This document shows positions 21,942 to 33,059 of a stretch of DNA of 64,000 nucleotides, piece by piece (within the stretch, counting starts at the first letter, position 1; every line of letters starts with the position of its first letter). The stretch is from the NCBI RefSeq assembly GCF_020520425.1, contig NC_079491.1, positions 24,543,449-24,607,448 of the forward strand, written 5' to 3'. The DNA is from Spinacia oleracea (taxonomy: Eukaryota > Streptophyta > Magnoliopsida > Caryophyllales > Amaranthaceae). The notes under the pieces are model-generated. The model was not told the origin of the DNA and did not search any database. It was given only the letters and a program-made list of their open reading frames with translations. Both the position numbers and the translations under genes were made by a program.

Positions 21942-23461
21942 ATTAAGGTACATTTTACCAGTCCTGAAACTGTGTCTGGTTTCGTCTCATATGTTAATCT
22001 TCATCACAACATTGCCACTCTCATAGTGACATCTGTTCCGGAACTTTGTGTTGTCACTCTTCTGCCGGATTCTGAGCCGTTTTCTCCAGGGAAAAGTGTG
22101 GTAGCCCTTGGTCACCATGCCAGCACTTATAATTTGCTGGCTTCTCATGGAGAATTTGTGCTTTAAGATCATGAATATGTTTCTAAGGATGTTTTGTCTT
22201 CAGGTTGCATAATTTCAGTAAGTGGCGTGTTTATGGTTATACCACTTAGTTCTTTATAAACTTGGAGAACTGCATCAGTTCATGTATGTTTGCCATTTAA
22301 CTCTACATCCTTTTTCTCATTTGTGCTCCCCAGTTTGAATCACATATTGGTAAATAATGACTAATACTCTAACAGAACATGGGACAGTTAAAGATATTTA
22401 ACCTATGGTTGGTACCTGCTATAAGTTGATGTTAACTGAAGCCTTTTATTGTGTTTGCACTCATCAGAACAGACTTGTTGTTCTATATATCAATAGTTGT
22501 GTAAAGCTTAGGATTCCTATGTCAGGACTGCATTGAACCCTAAACCATTAGACAGAAATTCCTTAGGAATAAGGATCAAAGGTTCTGAATCTAATCCTCT
22601 GGGTATCAGTTCTTACTCATCCTTCTTCTTATCTCTGTAATGCCTCTTACATCTGACGGTGCTTATTGAATGGGTTTACAGCATGGCCAATATATGTCTT
22701 CTTTTTTTCTTTGAGGAAAACCAATATATATCTTCTTCATACTGGTGTAAATGTGTAATGTAATACTACCTAGATGCCTACTTATGATGTGGGGAATGAA
22801 AGTAAGGGGTGGTTATATATTTGGTTCAACATGATATTTGAAAGCCTTTTCCTATTGTGGATTTGTTGGGTAAATGAAGGTTGTCAATAATTAAATTATT
22901 ATTAGTTTAAGGTTTAATGAGAAAAGACTTTGCCTATGGAAGGACGAATGAACATTTTTGAAAGATGGTGATATGATTGATTTTACATTTTTTGATAGAG
23001 ACTTGTCAGGCGGATGATGGATGCATTTGTAAACATGCTGTAAAAATCCTGTTGACCTGTGGAAATTTTAGTTTAAGTTGCTTTATGATCTGGTTTTAAT
23101 GTGAAAGAAGGTTTGAACACTTGTAACTTATCAATTTGTAATCTATTTGTGTTCATTATGTTTCAGTGAGTAAACTCCAAGTTGTGAAGATGATTTAAGC
23201 AGTTATGTACATTTCTTTATGTGTTTATAATAATGTGCAATGGTGTCTCTGGGAAATTATGTTTTCCTCCTTTGCTTGCTTGTACTAGTATGGCATTGGC
23301 GGACCTCTCCTTGACATTTGTTTGGGAATTGTCATCAGAATGAATTTCACTGATTCATTTTGTTAGTTGTCAAGAAAAATAAAAATTCACTGGTTCAAAT
23401 ATACCATTTTCCTTCCTTGTACCATTGTGCTGAGATGCTTGAAGCACTTCAAAAGTTATGG
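21942..23461 (+). pseudogene. Dead trypsin-like (DegP-type) serine protease gene
   Basis: Two exons with intact splice signals remain. Exon 21942-22217 (acceptor TTTCAG, donor GTAAGT) reads IKVHFTSPETVSGF, then YVNLHHNIATLIVTS and GKSVVALG. Exon 23289-23461 (acceptor TACTAG) begins YGIGGPLLD and later reads FLPCTIVLRCLKHFKSYG. This order (strand after the catalytic site, HHNIA, PG-VVALG, GIGGPL, PFLP) matches the plant family of degenerate protease Do-like proteins that I recall. In-frame stops break both exons: TAA after GEFVL near 22164 and TAG near 23364. The N-terminal part is not visible. Calling the family rests on remembered motif order; the broken state is seen directly. Confidence 0.65.
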
Positions 23462-25225
23462 GTATGCCATGTCATTGTTGGTCCTTTCTCTCTAAATGAA
23501 TTGCTTTCACAAGTTCTCCTTTGAAAATGGTTTTTAGGCATCAGCAGCACCTGGAATTACCTTTCAAAAGTTCTCCTTTCAAGCCTTAAATTTTCAGCTG
23601 ACAAGCAAAGAATAGGCGAGGATAACGTTTAGCTTTATGAACTGTTACATGATGAAGACCTCCTGTTTTTGTTATATTGAATGAATTTAATTGGAGTAAG
23701 GGTCAGATTGGGGGGAGAGGAATTAAATGGAGGGAGGAATAAAATTAGCTATTCACCTTTCTTGGGAAGTCGATGCAGGAATTATGAGTATTCTCACCTG
23801 AATTGGCTGAATATTTCCTGAGGTAGGATTGTGCAACAAAAACTGTTATACAAGGTAATTTTCCACCCAATAAACCCTCAAAATGACTCTTATAAAAGGA
23901 TCTTACAAACCGGCCCAAGTTTATACTGCTGCACCCCCATGATAGATCCTATGCTTATAAATTTTTTGCAACGAACCAAGGCACAAACTTTTAAGACCGG
24001 TTAAGATGGATATGTCTCATTATAGACATCCTACCTTGAGAAATCAACATTATAAGAGAATGCTGTCGGCAATAACTGGTGAATGCTTTAGTGGTTCTTT
24101 AAAATTATGTAATCGTGTTAAACTTTCTTGTCAGTCTCTCTCTCTCTAGATTTTGCATTTTTTAGTAATTCTTTTTTTCCTTTTTTTTTTCTGTAACATT
24201 ACTAATATATTAGCTCCCATCAACTCTCCTGTTTTCTCCACCTTTTTTTTCCCATGTGACTGCTGTTGTTTCTTCTGCAACTGTTTGAAGTGTCTGCTTA
24301 AGTCAATTTAGGATATGTTATCTCCAAAACACCAAATTCCTCCCAAAAATAGTTCCTGTATTATCTCTTCCATGAGTGTGTAATTAAGAAAATATCTTCG
24401 TAAGCTGCAACTCTTCTGTGCCATGCTATTGCCGAGTGCCTAGCAAGAAGCAGCTGTTAAGAACATAATTTTGGAGCTTTGACATGCTTAAAATGATTAT
24501 CTACTCTTCAGATATCTTAATTTTCTAAATTTTTTCTTTTTGATTCGATGATTTCTTCTGAACGACATTTTTGTTTTGAAGTTCATCCATTTCAATTGCT
24601 CCTTCTGGTGTTAACTTCTAGTTAACTTTGTTGAGTCTTGAGACCTGTGCTTATCTGAGGTTTGTAGTTTTGTACAGTACCAAGTTTAGTATAAGCATGT
24701 AAAGCATCTACCATTATAATGCCGTTGTATGCTTTACAATATGGTGTCATGTAATGATATTTGTTGATTGTGCAGGAGAGTAGTTCGACCTTGGCGGAAT
24801 GAAAATTTGCATCCCGGATTCTTGGAAAATGGCTAATCAATACATCAGAAAACCCTGATATTAATGGTTTTTTATAGAGAAGATAATTTTTGCTTGTTTG
24901 TTTTAAGTCTGGATTGATTAGGGTTCTGATGTACACCTTGACCTCCCTATACCTCTTATTGTGAAATGTACAATGTTTTTTTTTGTCATTGAAATACATT
25001 TTGATAATCTTATGCTTGCATATGCATTTTCCGTTGTGATATTGTTATTGGAGGATGTCTTCTCTTGGATCCTTATCACTCTGCACACTTTCTGGAACTG
25101 GAAAGGGGACTACCATATATTGCAACTCTTGATAACAATTCCTTTGTTGTGTTCAGTGTTCCTATCTACGTTGTAGTATACCTTCATGCACCATTCGAAC
25201 TGCTTTACCTTTTATACTACTTTAC
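23462..25225. other. Intergenic, no gene seen
   Basis: AT-rich sequence with CTCTCTCTCT near 24137-24147 and several T-runs. Open stretches such as 24999-24622 on the minus strand show no domain. Downstream exons of the dead protease could be hidden here but are not recognisable. Confidence 0.4.
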
Positions 25226-25770
25226 AGGAGTTGAGATTCATTGCATAATCGGTGATCTAAGTGGATATGCTATCAATATATCACTAAAGAGTTTTGATCT
25301 CAGCTGGCATCTCGACACTATTGTGGTGTGTATTCTTCCATTTGAATTTTTCTAAATGATGAAGCTTTCTAAGTTTCCTTCCTAACTCCCCACTCCCTCT
25401 CCTTAGGTGGCCACTCTTCAGGCTTCATTGAACATAAGTATTTCTGCACAAGTGATGTGCATGCGCTCACGTGTTATTTTATTTATGTCCTATAGAGGTA
25501 TTTTACCAATTATGTAATATTTTACTGCATAATCCTTGGTTTTAGTTGTAGACTCTTACTTTTCTGTAAGATTGTGGACCTTGTGTTGTCTATTCTTTTA
25601 TTCTTTCCAACCTTTTAGAAATGGAGCTTATTATTCTTTTGCGTACTGCTCAGGTGGCCTCCGCATTGGCATCGAGAGCTCTAGACTGATAGGCATGGCA
25701 AGGGATTCTACTACTAGAGCCGAGGGCTTGTTATTGTGCACCCATAACCAAGTATACTTACAGTGTTACA
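25226..25770 (+). pseudogene. Possible second protease remnant
   Basis: After an acceptor-like TTTACAG, the plus strand reads GVEIHCIIGDLSGYAINI (from about 25230). After GCTCAG at about 25650 it reads GGLRIGIESSRLIGMARDST. The second piece resembles the GGPLI...GVIGMNF region of the protease family, and the first resembles its early strand. Both are weak alone, but their order and closeness to the pseudogene at 21942-23461 suggest a duplicated, decayed copy. Confidence 0.3.
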
Positions 25771-26550
25771 GGTATATACTTCGTATATTACAATGATGAA
25801 TGTATTTTGGTCTCTTAGTAACTCAGAGTTAACTTCTTTTACTGGATTTTCTCCCACACGCTTTTGGGTTTAGTCATTTTAACACTTTTATGTTATTGAA
25901 TTCTGAATCACTTGTTGGGAAAATCTCAAGAAATGTAAACCTTTTTTTTTTTTTCTCCTTTAAACATTTAAAAACCTGTAACATCCTGATAAAAATAAAA
26001 ATATACTTGTATAGAAAAAGCTACAGGAATACTAAGTACGGAGTACTCTGTACTGTTTACTTAGTACAAATATACCACTCGGTAAACATTGATTGAAATA
26101 TGTGGAAAAGTAAGACAAGAAATATAAAGAAATCATTAACTTTCACTTGTTTGGTTTGTTATTATGAATTTATGAAAATAGATAGACAGGCAGTAATACA
26201 TACTCCGTATAATATATTGTTAAATTTTGATCTGTTTAGTTTTCTGCTCTCCATAAATATTTTGAAGGGGAAATTATGGAATATGAATTTGGCAAATAAA
26301 ATAGTTACCTTATATTTTCAGGTTTTAGTTCTCTGTACTTTCCAACAACCAAAAATGGTAAACTTAAGAACCTTGGTATTTATACACTTTTGACCCACTG
26401 GATTTACCCTAAGTAAATAATCAAAGAGCTCGCTCACATTCCACTCATTGTAGGCAAATTTTGCCATTCTCAAAACCATATATACAAAAAATCATTCACC
26501 CTGTACTAGTTCATTCCCCTAAGCTAAAAAAATTGCATCAAAATCAAGTA
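25771..26550. other. Intergenic and PP2C 3' UTR
   Basis: No gene is visible. The right part should be the 3' UTR of the PP2C gene, whose stop is at 26551. Repeat-like TACGGAGTAC words lie near 26035-26045. Confidence 0.4.
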
Positions 26551-28197
26551 TCAAATATCAGCACTTTTGGATGCTGGTCTACCTTTATTTCGAGAATTTG
26601 TATACCGGGGATAATTCAATGATGTGTCGACTAGACTTTCTCCTTCACCTCCCCAATCTTCTGGAATGTCCTGAAATCTGATGTTGCTCTCCCTGAAATC
26701 ATACCCATCATCCACATCACTACTACTGATACTTCTGTATGTATGTTGAGATACCGAAGAATTGAGATGGCTTAAGCTGTCAGGTGTAATATGGCTGACA
26801 TCTGACATAGTTTTTCCAGTTGGTGGAAGCTTGAAGAATAAGCAAACCACCGCTATGTCATCAGCTCTCGCGGATGGGAATCTGCTCCTCCATGCCCGAA
26901 TTGCATGAGCTGCTAGGAACTTGGCTGCATGAGATCGCTTTCTAGCTGCTGAGACTATTTTCACCACCTCAAAGTTTGTTAACACATCCCACACCTGAAA
27001 ATCATTTTACAAAATTTATAATCTCTGACTAACAAATTTTTACTTAAAAAGATATGGGATTTAATTTACCCCATCAGTTGCAAGGACAATGAAATCATCT
27101 TGTTCAGTCAATTTTCTGTAAAAGATTTGAGGGGTAGAACTGAGACCATAATCTTTGAGACAGAAATCACCAAATGCTCTTGTCATGGCAAGTCCTGGGC
27201 TATCTTCATCAGGCAGCCATAATCTTAGAACATGGGACTCCTCTTCCAGTGAAAATACTCTACCACTACAACGCCTCACTCTTTCGGCTTCCCTTGGAAG
27301 ACTTGGCTTCAAGTCTACAGTTAATTGGACTGGTATTACTTGTCCTTTCTCCCCTCGCGTGCACATAACTGCACGTGAATCTCCCAAGTTTCCGATTATT
27401 AGATGATCCCCCTACAACCATAATTTTTTATTTTTTTTATTAGTTTTGCTCATTTTAAATTCTCGAAAATATATGATTAATTAATGATTTAGAAAATTAA
27501 TAAACCTGTTTGACAACCGTTACAGCTGTTGTACCACTACAATAGCTCTCAATAGAGGGGTCACGGCTAAGGTCTTTATCAACATCTCTGAATGATCTCA
27601 AAAGACCAGACTTCCACAATTTTAACACTTGATTTGAATCGGAACCATCTTCGTCACGGTGGCTGTCATTATTAGCCTTGGTGTTTGTAGAATAAGGATG
27701 TAACAATGCATCATCTTCATCGTCACATAATGCATCAAGGTCACTCGTGCTACTGCTACGATGTTTCGTTTTGAGATGCTTGTGTGCAGCTGAGAGCTCT
27801 ATCGGTAGGTTGTCACGGACATTACGAGCTACCTTGTGACCAGACGGCCCATGCCCGTCAAACACCCCACAAAAGAACACATCCCTCTCGCCTGTAAAGT
27901 CCTATAACAAACATGATATAAATTTTTATTATAAGTTGATCAAGGTAAAGAGTTAAATGATCATCCCAATAACAGAATAAAATAAATTGACGTTACCTCC
28001 CAAACTGTCATGGCATCCTGGTTAATTCCTTTCTTCCCTTGTGCGGTTGCCATTGAAATGAAAGTAGAAGAACCAAGTAGTCTAATTGTAGCTCCATAAT
28101 CTCCTTCAAACACATGATCATCTTGCTCATATTCTTGTTCATAACTTGCAATTTGTCGATCTCCATAATCCCCTTCTTTGCTACAACAAGCTCCCAT
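26551..28197 (-). CDS. Protein phosphatase 2C, clade E-like, probably membrane-anchored
   Basis: Four exons: 28197-27997, 27901-27506, 27411-27070 and 26994-26551, with GT-AG introns and phase 0 joins, giving 460 residues. It is a Mg/Mn-dependent Ser/Thr phosphatase. Metal-binding motifs are intact: FDGHG (Asp82-Gly83), GDSRAV (Asp210), ATDGVWD (Asp312) and ADDIAVV (Asp358-Asp359). The N-terminus MGACCSKE carries Gly2 for myristoylation and Cys4/Cys5 for palmitoylation, so plasma-membrane attachment is likely. An acidic Ser-rich insert follows the DGHG motif (about residues 110-160). From memory clade E members such as Arabidopsis PP2C65 (At5g01700) share this N-terminus and lack the ABA-receptor-binding features of clade A. 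The start is fixed by the MGACC motif. Confidence 0.95.
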
Positions 28198-30119
28198 TTT
28201 TATTTTTATTTTTATTTTTCTGTTTTTGCAAATATTGCTCAATGAATCAAGCCAAATTCTGGAGAAGTGTCCGTTTTCGTAGACAACTAGAACGGAGGAA
28301 CATAATCTGAGAAGGATGTATATGATCAAAGTTGCCAATAAGTATCATAAGAATAAATATGATGCAAAATGAAAAAATGGTAAATATTCTTGTTTATCAT
28401 AAAAATTAATAATATTGAAGGGAGATTTTTTGGAGGGGAATATGGAAAGGAGCTTTGTGGTTGAGAATGTGTATGGGTTCTTTTAGGGATTTGGCAACCC
28501 TGAAAATTTGTTGGAAAATCAAGAAGATTAGGCACTCAATTGAGAAAACCTCTTAAAAATACAATGTTTCACTAATTGGTGCATCATCTATTATTGGATC
28601 CACTTTTTTTGGACTGATTTCTATATTTGGGAGTTGTCTTAGAATCTCATTTTGATGTTACTGCCAACATGCTCATACATTGTGTGGATAATTGGATATT
28701 GCTTGCTAAAAATAACTAAATGATTTGTTCCACTAATTTTCTCATTTTGATTTCTTATTTTTTAATGAACGTTATGCATAATTCTAACTAGTAATTGCTT
28801 TTTATTATATAAAAAAAAAACGTTGCTTTTTTTGGTTTGAAATTATTTTTTCCTAATTTTTTCCTCTTTCATAAAAAATTAGACACCAAAATACATGTCT
28901 GGTTGAAACTCTATGTTGCCCCAATGTGGCAACGTATTCGAGAAAGAGGAGAAAATACCAATTTATAAGCTTGAGAAGTTACTTCTACTATTGTCATTTG
29001 TTTTAGCGTGAAACCTCCATTGGGCTTACAAGCGGACCAAACTCTCTTCCTTATTGGATTGTCCGGACCCATTTCCTATTTCTATGAGATTTATCTGTCT
29101 CAATTCAACAATAACTCATCAAATAAATTTCCCAAAACAAATTTGATTATAAATATAATATTTTAAAGGGTTAAATGATTACTTTATACATTATTAGTGA
29201 CTTGATGAAATATTTTTTACTAAAATGAAAAAAATTATCACTAAAAAATTGATAAATTTTACCTATACAAGGGTAACTTTTAAACATTTTGAGTTAATTT
29301 TTACTCCAATGTACAATATTTATTGTATACAATTCGTAAATAAGAATTTGTGTATTACTTAAACGAAACATAAAAAAAAGTAAGAAGAAATAAAACGCGG
29401 GAAAGCCTACTTCGGTATTGGATCCCTTCCTAGTTGCAAATCTATACTGTATTTAATAGCAGGCATATTTGCAAGAAATCTGGAGTGTCAGGTGTCACTC
29501 CTTGAAAACATATTTATTTTATTTTTTAAATTTCATTTTCTTTCCTTCACAACCAAAAAAATTCATGCCCCTTCACCTCCAATAAATTTCATGCCCCTTC
29601 ACCTCCAATAAATTTCATGCCCCTTTTTCTTTTATATTTTCTATTAACGTCAATTACTTCATCCCTTAAATATTAGTTCCCTTTTGACTTTTTCATCCTT
29701 TTCATATTTAAACCGTAAATATCTCTGAATATGTACGTTAAAGAAATATAAAATTTGATATTGTTAAACTTCACATTGAGACGAACAAAACAAGATCCCC
29801 CATTAATATATTTTGAAATATGTATTGGAAAAAAATTAAAAGATTCTCTGCAATAGTAAATAGTCACAAGATTTCAAAAGGGACAAATAATCAAGAACGG
29901 AAGGAGTAATATACCGATTTAAATTTATATCTTCACTGTTTTCTTAGTAAAACGAAATAAAATACATTTACACTCTTTTTAATAACGAAAAATTAACACT
30001 CACTTTAAAACATAACAAAAGTTATACATGACACGGAATCAATTCTAATTTTATTTTAAAATTCGACTAAATTATAATCAACGTTGATTACTACTACACC
30101 AAAAGATGGTGTTAGAAAG
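28198..30119. other. PP2C upstream region and AT-rich intergenic DNA
   Basis: The PP2C leader and promoter lie in the left part; an AATTTTT-type tract flanks the start codon. At 29563-29622 a 27-base unit (TTCATGCCCCTTCACCTCCAATAAAT) is repeated about 2.3 times. A diverged Stowaway-like element may span about 29663-29910 (TTAGTTCCCTTTT against AAAAGGGACAAATAATC). No gene is seen. Confidence 0.45.
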
Positions 30120-30121
30120 TA

Positions 30122-31002
30122 CTCCCTCCATTTCTTTTTGTTGTATCCGTTTCCATTTTAAGCGTTTCTTTTTGTTGTATCCGTTTCTATTTTTGGACAT
30201 ACATTTTCTCCTAAAATACCCTTACATTTCTATCTAATTACTAAAATACCTAAAGATTCCCCACCTAAATTTCCTCACCCCTATTATTTACTCTCTCCGT
30301 TTCAAAAATGTTTGTTTCGTATTCCTTTAATAGTGTTTCAAAATGTTTGTTACATAAAGAATCTTTCTATTTATAAACTTGTTACTATTATTATTTTTTG
30401 AGCCAACTTTTATTTCTAATTGGTCCAACTTTTCAACTTAATAAATCACATGCAACCAAAAGTCACATTATGGCAAGTTAGCAATTTGTGTGATTTTTAA
30501 TTATTGGTTCATTTTGATAATAAAACAATCTTATTGGTTGTTTCAATGATTAGTGGATTGAGGGTCTTTTTTAAAAAAATAAAAGATGAAAGCATATTTG
30601 CACTATATTCAAAGAGAGTAATAAATGTCAGAATTTGGAAAGATGGAATGAGATTTATGATGGAATCTAGAACATTTAAAATTAAAAAAAAAGGATCTTA
30701 ATTATACGTTAATAAACGTGCCAAAATCCAAACGTAACAAACATTTTGAAACGGAGGGAGTAATTCTTTTCCCTTCCCCATATACCCACTCTCTCACCTC
30801 CTTTATCACCCATCATTATCACTCCTCTCTCTTACCTTATTTCTTTATTATTTTCTCTCTTCTTTTTTTATTATAATCTCTTACATACAATTATTTTTCT
30901 TACACCCAATCATTACACTTATACCAATACAAATCAAGATTCCAATTTTCTTTAAAACTCCCCACTTTTTGAAATGGATACATCAAAAAGAAATGGAAGG
31001 AG
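30122..31002. mobile_element. Stowaway-like MITE (outer), holding a second MITE
   Basis: Inverted ends CTCCCTCCATTTCTTTTTG and GAAATGGAAGGAG pair over about 33 bases and are flanked by TA on both sides, the target preference of Tc1/mariner-type MITEs. The left end is internally duplicated (TTTCTTTTTGTTGTATCCGT twice). The interior is interrupted by the element at 30291-30760. Confidence 0.8.
30291..30760. mobile_element. Stowaway-like MITE (inner)
   Basis: Inverted ends CTCTCTCCGTTTCAAAATG-type and CATTTTGAAACGGAGGGAG with flanking TA dinucleotides. It is inserted in the MITE at 30122-31002. Only chance ORFs inside. Confidence 0.82.
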
Positions 31003-31245
31003 TAGAAACTGTGATCTTTACCCTCAGTCTGAATTCTCATTTCTAGATCTGACCGGTCTCAATTACTACTTCAATAAGACCGGCCTCCAAATATGGCCCA
31101 AGTGCGCTGGAAATCTATCAGACTAGGTAGCCCATGGTCCTTTTTCCTTAGATACCCACATACAAGCTCAACTAAATTAGGACATCAAATGAAAAATATA
31201 GCACTTTGAGGGGTATTTTGTTCACCTTACCAATAAAAAAATTTA

Positions 31246-31754
31246 GGCAAGTTTACAAAAAAAACTACATTTTATAACGCAAATTTTGCGATAAATAATC
31301 TTTTATGATTTTTTTTGTGAAAACCTTAATGATTTTATTTTTTTGCGAAAGACAACCAAAAGGTATTTTCGACATTGACTAGTGTTTTCCGGCCATTTAC
31401 TTCCACGTGCTGCTCACATGTGGCTTAAGTTGGCTAACTTCACCCAATTTTTCTGGGTTTGGGGGGTAAGAACAGAGGGGAGGAAGGAGATTTTCGATTT
31501 TTTTTTCAACTTTAGGTTTTAAACCTTGGAATTTTTTGAGGAAAATTTGGTGAGTTTAACAAAATGAAGCCACACGTGAGAAGCACGTGGAAGTCAATGA
31601 CCGAAAAAATATAGTCAATGCCGGAAAGTACCATTTGGTTGTGTTTCGCAAAAAAAAAAAAATTACATTAAAGTGTGATTTCACACAAAAAAATTATAAA
31701 ATGTCATTTCTCGTAAAATTTGGGTTATAAAATACCCTTTTTGGCAAATTTGCC
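31246..31754. mobile_element. Mutator-like foldback element
   Basis: Long imperfect inverted arms of about 150-190 bases start GGCAAGTTTAC at the left and read GGCAAATTTGCC in from the right. Both arms share blocks such as AAATTTTGCG/ACG, GCGAAA-ACAACCAAA, and the CACGTG-containing core (near 31415 and 31585). The 9-base flanks AAAAATTTA and AAAATTTTA differ at one base, fitting a Mutator-type duplication. No transposase. Confidence 0.65.
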
Positions 31755-31792
31755 AAAATTTTAAGACATTTTGTTATTAATTATTATCATTA

Positions 31793-32057
31793 CTCCCTCC
31801 AAATGTTAGTCATCTTTCCATATTGGGTTGTTTTTATATAGTCCATTTTGAAATCTTTCCTTGGTCTAACATTTATTCTCATTATACCCTCATTAAAATT
31901 CAAATAACCCACTTGTTTACTCCAAAGTATTTATCTTTATCCCCGATAACCCTCTTCATTATTTCTTTCTTCTACCTACATGGTTAGATTCAGGTAACAA
32001 GTGTACTTATATTGGATTGTCTTAGATTCCAAGAATGACATTCAAGAATGGACGGGG
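31793..32057. mobile_element. Stowaway-like MITE
   Basis: Ends CTCCCTCCAAATGTTAGTCAT and, inverted, CCCCGTCCATTCTTGAATGTCAT, with TA on both sides. The right end abuts a TTA microsatellite. Confidence 0.65.
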
Positions 32058-32059
32058 TA

Positions 32060-32105
<46 letters not shown>
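32058..32105 (+). repeat. (TTA)n microsatellite
   Basis: About 15 uninterrupted ATT/TTA units directly after the MITE end; related ATT units recur to 32190. Confidence 0.95.
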
Positions 32106-32107
<2 letters not shown>

Positions 32108-32559
32108 TGTTATCGTTAATTATTACGGAGTATTATTTTATATTACTATAAATATTATTATCATCATTTATTATTGTTATTATTATTAACTCAATCATGT
32201 CCAATAAAGTTCATCGGCTCCAATAAGATTTAATCATTTTTTATAAGTTCAGATAAGATAAATGACTGACAGTGATAATATAATTTTTGATTAGGTGATT
32301 CCTGTTGGTTCTAGATTGGTCATAATCAAATCATCCAACATTAGTTACAGTTTGAGTCTAAATTCAACAAATGAAGCCCAAAAAGATTAACACTTAATCT
32401 GAGTCAGTTTTGTGTGGTTTAGTCATAAACGGGCTCAATGGTCAATGTAGTCTGCATAAATAAATCATCTCTTTCACTAGATTTATTGTTTCTTGGTAGC
32501 TTGGATCTCCAATTATGACCAACTAATATTGTGAATGACATTGTTTGTTAAAAATTGAA

Positions 32560-32850
32560 GGAAAAATTGACATAAATAATCTCAACTTTCACACATCTTC
32601 TAAAAATAATACCAAGTTTGGATTATTTTAGAATAATCCAAACTTTAGGGGTTACCTTCTCAAAATAATCCGAAGTCTTTTTTTCTTGTCATTACTAATC
32701 CATTTTGGGTCTATTGTACATATGCAAATTGATAATTTGGATTATTTTGAGAAGGTAACCTCTAAAGTTTGGATTATTCTAAAATAATCCAAAGTTGGGA
32801 TTATTTTGAGAAGATGAGTGAAAGGTGGGATTATTTATGTCAATTTTTCC
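32560..32850. mobile_element. Mutator-like MITE with near-complete hairpin structure
   Basis: A 291-base element starting GGAAAAATTGACATAAATAATC and ending with its inverse, with arms of about 115 bases at roughly 90% identity. A perfect 9-base duplication AAAATTGAA flanks it (32551-32559 and 32851-32859). Each arm also contains the shorter palindrome GGATTATTTTAGAATAATCC. The transcript would fold into one long hairpin. Confidence 0.9.
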
Positions 32851-33059
32851 AAAATTGAATGTAGTGAATGTGAAGGGGTAATGTAGATACAACAAAATAA
32901 TAAAGTGCACATGAATTCCAATCAAATAAAGTGTTGAATGTTCTACTTAAACTGTACAGCATCTTGAATTCACAGGCTTCCAGTTTTGTCAGTCGCAAAA
33001 CAATCGTTATTTTAATGACATTGCCACATACGTGGAAAGTAATGCTCATAACAAACTAG

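Noticed and set aside
24622-24999. 125-codon minus-strand ORF
   Set aside because: No family resemblance; Tyr/Lys/Asn-rich as expected of AT-rich noncoding DNA.
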